This document shows, one piece after another, positions 62,415 to 64,000 of a stretch of 64,000 bases of DNA (positions are counted from its first letter, which is position 1; each line of letters begins with the position of its first letter). The stretch spans positions 62,001-126,000 of the forward strand of contig SKKN01000001.1 of NCBI GenBank assembly GCA_007121455.1. The letters are read 5' to 3'. The notes beneath the pieces were generated by a model that was given only the letters and a program-made list of their open reading frames with translations, had not been told where the DNA came from and did not search any database. Origin of the DNA: Gemmatimonadota bacterium. GTDB lineage: Bacteria; Gemmatimonadota; Gemmatimonadetes; Longimicrobiales; Gaopeijiaceae. A program made the position numbers and the translations under genes.

Positions 62415-63263
62415 ATGACCTCCTCTTCCCCCCCTCCTCCCCACACCTCTCCTCCCCACGAGCCGAAGCAGCCGCGGAGGCCCCGAAACGGCCGGATCGT
62501 GGCTCTCTCGCTCGCGGTCTCTCTCGTGCTCCATCTCGTGGTGATCGTGCTCTACCCGATCATCATGGACGGATTCTCTCCCGAGGTCCCGGTATTCGAT
62601 CCCGACGAGCACCCGGAATTCCGGGACGTTCCGGAGATCGTGCTCTTGCAGCCGATCCCCGATCCACCGGAGGTCGACCCCGCGCCCGCCCCCGTGGAAG
62701 AAGAGCCGGTGGAGGAGGATCCGGTCGATCCGGCGGAGCCGGCGCCCCCGCCCCCGGACGCTCCCGAAGAGGTAGATGAGCTGGAAGAGGTCGAGGATGT
62801 GGAGGAGCCCGATGCGCCCCTGACCCCCGCGGAACGCCTTCGGCCCCAGCTCGGCGACGCGCGCCTCTGGGTCCCGGCCGACCCCTCGTTGGGTGAGCTC
62901 ACCCCGGAGGAGCGGGCGCAGCTCATGATCCGCGGGATGATCCAGGATTGGAACGACTCGGTCGCGATTGCGGAGGCGGTGGCTGCGGCGGGCACGGACT
63001 GGACGATCACGGACGATGAGGGACGGCGCTGGGGGGTGAGCCCGGGTCGCCTCCATCTCGGTAACTTCTCCATTCCGCTCCCCTTCCATTTCAGCACGCC
63101 CGGCTACCTCCGGGAGGACGCCGCATTCCGGCAGTGGGAGCGGGAGGACATCCAGCGAGGGGCCGCGAACCAGCAGATCAGGGAGACCTGGGCGGAGCGG
63201 GCGAGGGAGATCCGCCGTCGGATGGACGCCGAGCGGGGAGATACCCTGCGCATCCAGCACTGA
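62415..63263 (+). CDS. Membrane-anchored Pro/Glu-rich protein resembling a TonB N-terminus
   Basis: A 282-residue protein. It has a basic N-terminus, one membrane segment (about 29-50), and a Pro/Glu/Val/Asp-rich rigid stretch (about 80-140) like the periplasm-spanning part of TonB. A C-terminal helical domain (about 145-282) does not look like the TonB C-terminal domain. It may be a periplasm-spanning tether. ATG 62415 follows AAGGAG at a short spacing; ATG 62388 is possible. No family was recognised beyond this. Confidence 0.6.
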   Translation: MTSSSPPPPHTSPPHEPKQPRRPRNGRIVALSLAVSLVLHLVVIVLYPIIMDGFSPEVPVFDPDEHPEFRDVPEIVLLQPIPDPPEVDPAPAPVEEEPVEEDPVDPAEPAPPPPDAPEEVDELEEVEDVEEPDAPLTPAERLRPQLGDARLWVPADPSLGELTPEERAQLMIRGMIQDWNDSVAIAEAVAAAGTDWTITDDEGRRWGVSPGRLHLGNFSIPLPFHFSTPGYLREDAAFRQWEREDIQRGAANQQIRETWAERAREIRRRMDAERGDTLRIQH

Positions 63264-63307
63264 GCGCCCGGTGCTGCAGGATTCGGGCAGTCTTCCAGAG
63301 CCGGAGA

Positions 63308-63339
63308 GGAACCGCGAGGTTCCCAGGGGCGTACCCCCT
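63308..63339 (+). other. Two tandem hairpins upstream of valS
   Basis: GGAACC (63308-63313) and GGTTCC (63318-63323) close a GCGA loop of the stable GNRA type. One base later AGGGG (63325-63329) and CCCCT (63335-63339) form a second stem. They lie 45-76 nt past the end of the preceding gene and about 90 nt before valS, in a 165-nt gap with no gene. There is no T-run. They could be 3'-end structures or part of a valS leader. Confidence 0.5.
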
Positions 63340-63428
63340 GTGACGCGGCCATTCCCGGTGCACCGCCCGGCCCGGGAGGGAGGCCGTCCGCGCGGCGTGT
63401 CGGGCCAATTCCCGTAGATCCCAGGACG

Positions 63429-64000
63429 ATGTCGGTGACGGTTTCCGAAGAGCTTCCACCCCGGCTGGACCCCGGCTCCATCGAGCCCCACCTTTATGCA
63501 CGCTGGATGGACCGTGGCTATTTCCACGTCCGCCCGGAGGAAGTGCTGGACGAGGGGCGGGAGCCGTACGTGATCGTCATTCCGCCGCCGAACGTCACCG
63601 CCGTGCTCCATATGGGACACGGCCTGAACAACACGATCCAGGACGTGCTCATCCGGTGGCGGAGGATGCAGGGGCGCGCGGCGCTCTGGGTGCCGGGCAC
63701 GGACCACGCGGGAATCGCCACGCAGAACGTGGTCGAGCGAACCCTCGCGGAGGGGGGACGCACCCGGTACGACCTCGGGCGGGAGGCGTTCGAGGAGGAG
63801 GTCTGGAGCTTCGTCCGGGAGACCGGCGGGACGATCCTCGATCAGCTCAAGGCGATCGGGGCGAGCTGCGACTGGGACCGGACCCGGTTCACTCTCGACC
63901 CGGAGCTGAGCCGTGCCGTGCGCGAAGTGTTCATCCGGCTCTACGAGAAGGGGCTCGTCTACCGGGGCGAGTACATCATCAACTGGTGTCCCCGCTGCCT
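63429..64000 (+). CDS. valS: Valine--tRNA ligase, N-terminal part (runs off the window)
   Basis: The first 190 residues of a class I synthetase, open to the window end. [17 protein letters not shown] carries the HIGH-type signature (His61-Met-Gly-His64) in the form used by ValRS. It is followed by [18 protein letters not shown] and [13 protein letters not shown]-like sequence that starts the editing region (here [13 protein letters not shown]). ATG 63429 begins the typical charged N-terminus. The open frame, not a chance one, is supported by this run of conserved motifs. Confidence 0.93.
   Translation, partial: MSVTVSEELPPRLDPGSIEPHLYARWMDRGYFHVRPEEVLDEGREPYVIVIPPPNVTAVLHMGHGLNNTIQDVLIRWRRMQGRAALWVPGTDHAGIATQNVVERTLAEGGRTRYDLGREAFEEEVWSFVRETGGTILDQLKAIGASCDWDRTRFTLDPELSRAVREVFIRLYEKGLVYRGEYIINWCPRC

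Noticed and set aside
1-64000. tRNA genes, CRISPR arrays, insertion sequences, prophage
   Set aside because: No cloverleaf with a GTTCRANNC T-loop, no regularly spaced repeats, and no transposase or integrase motif was seen.

Overview
This 64 kb window is GC-rich, gene-dense chromosomal DNA from a diderm bacterium. Most genes read left to right. Neighbours are commonly coupled by 4-nt stop/start overlaps, and GTG and TTG starts are frequent. Lineage is an inference, but the mix points to Gemmatimonadota or another member of the FCB-related phyla. The clues are a DUF4159 protein next to a DUF4175-like giant, a secreted family known mainly from Bacteroidota, a large M14 peptidase, an archaeal/eukaryotic-type ProRS, DapL-type lysine synthesis, and TolC/RND and lipoprotein genes that imply an outer membrane. 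No tRNA, rRNA, CRISPR array, insertion sequence or phage gene was seen.

Layout. 1-1.7 kb: end of an unidentified gene, a secreted zinc-dependent phospholipase C-like protein and a DUF948-like membrane protein (both minus strand). 1.8-3.5 kb: murA and a small coiled-coil gene. 3.5-14.1 kb: the classical translation/RNA operon rimP-nusA-ylxQ-infB-ylxP-rbfA-truB-ribF-rpsO-pnp, preceded by a good promoter and an intrinsic-terminator-like leader hairpin. 14.2-17.0 kb: M16 peptidase, ald, dut. 17.2-22.8 kb: the rod-shape operon mreB-mreC-mreD-mrdA-rodA. 22.9-29.5 kb: accD, folC, hisS, a small membrane protein, proS, lysA. 29.7-39.0 kb: a tripartite efflux operon (TolC, lipoprotein adaptor, two RND permeases). 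39.1-40.7 kb: guaA. 40.7-50.2 kb: envelope and proteostasis genes (barrel-like protein, lipoproteins, M14 and M48 metallopeptidases, clpB) and methylmalonyl-CoA epimerase. 50.3-60.2 kb: trxA and rsmI, then a tightly coupled run DUF4159 - DUF4175-like - repeat protein - 'AsnB-like' secreted protein - JAB/DinG helicase. 60.3-64 kb: small membrane protein, FAH-family hydrolase, dapL, a TonB-like N-terminus protein, and the 5' part of valS.

How it fits together. Most of the window is housekeeping: precursor synthesis for the wall (MurA, DapL, LysA), elongation machinery (MreBCD, PBP2, RodA), ribosome maturation and RNA decay, and aminoacylation (HisS, ProS, ValS). The least understood part is 51.5-60.2 kb. 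It holds five genes whose ends overlap by 4 nt each. Two of the products look like secreted class-I-GATase-like folds. The last is a helicase with an N-terminal JAB domain whose frame begins well before any canonical start codon.
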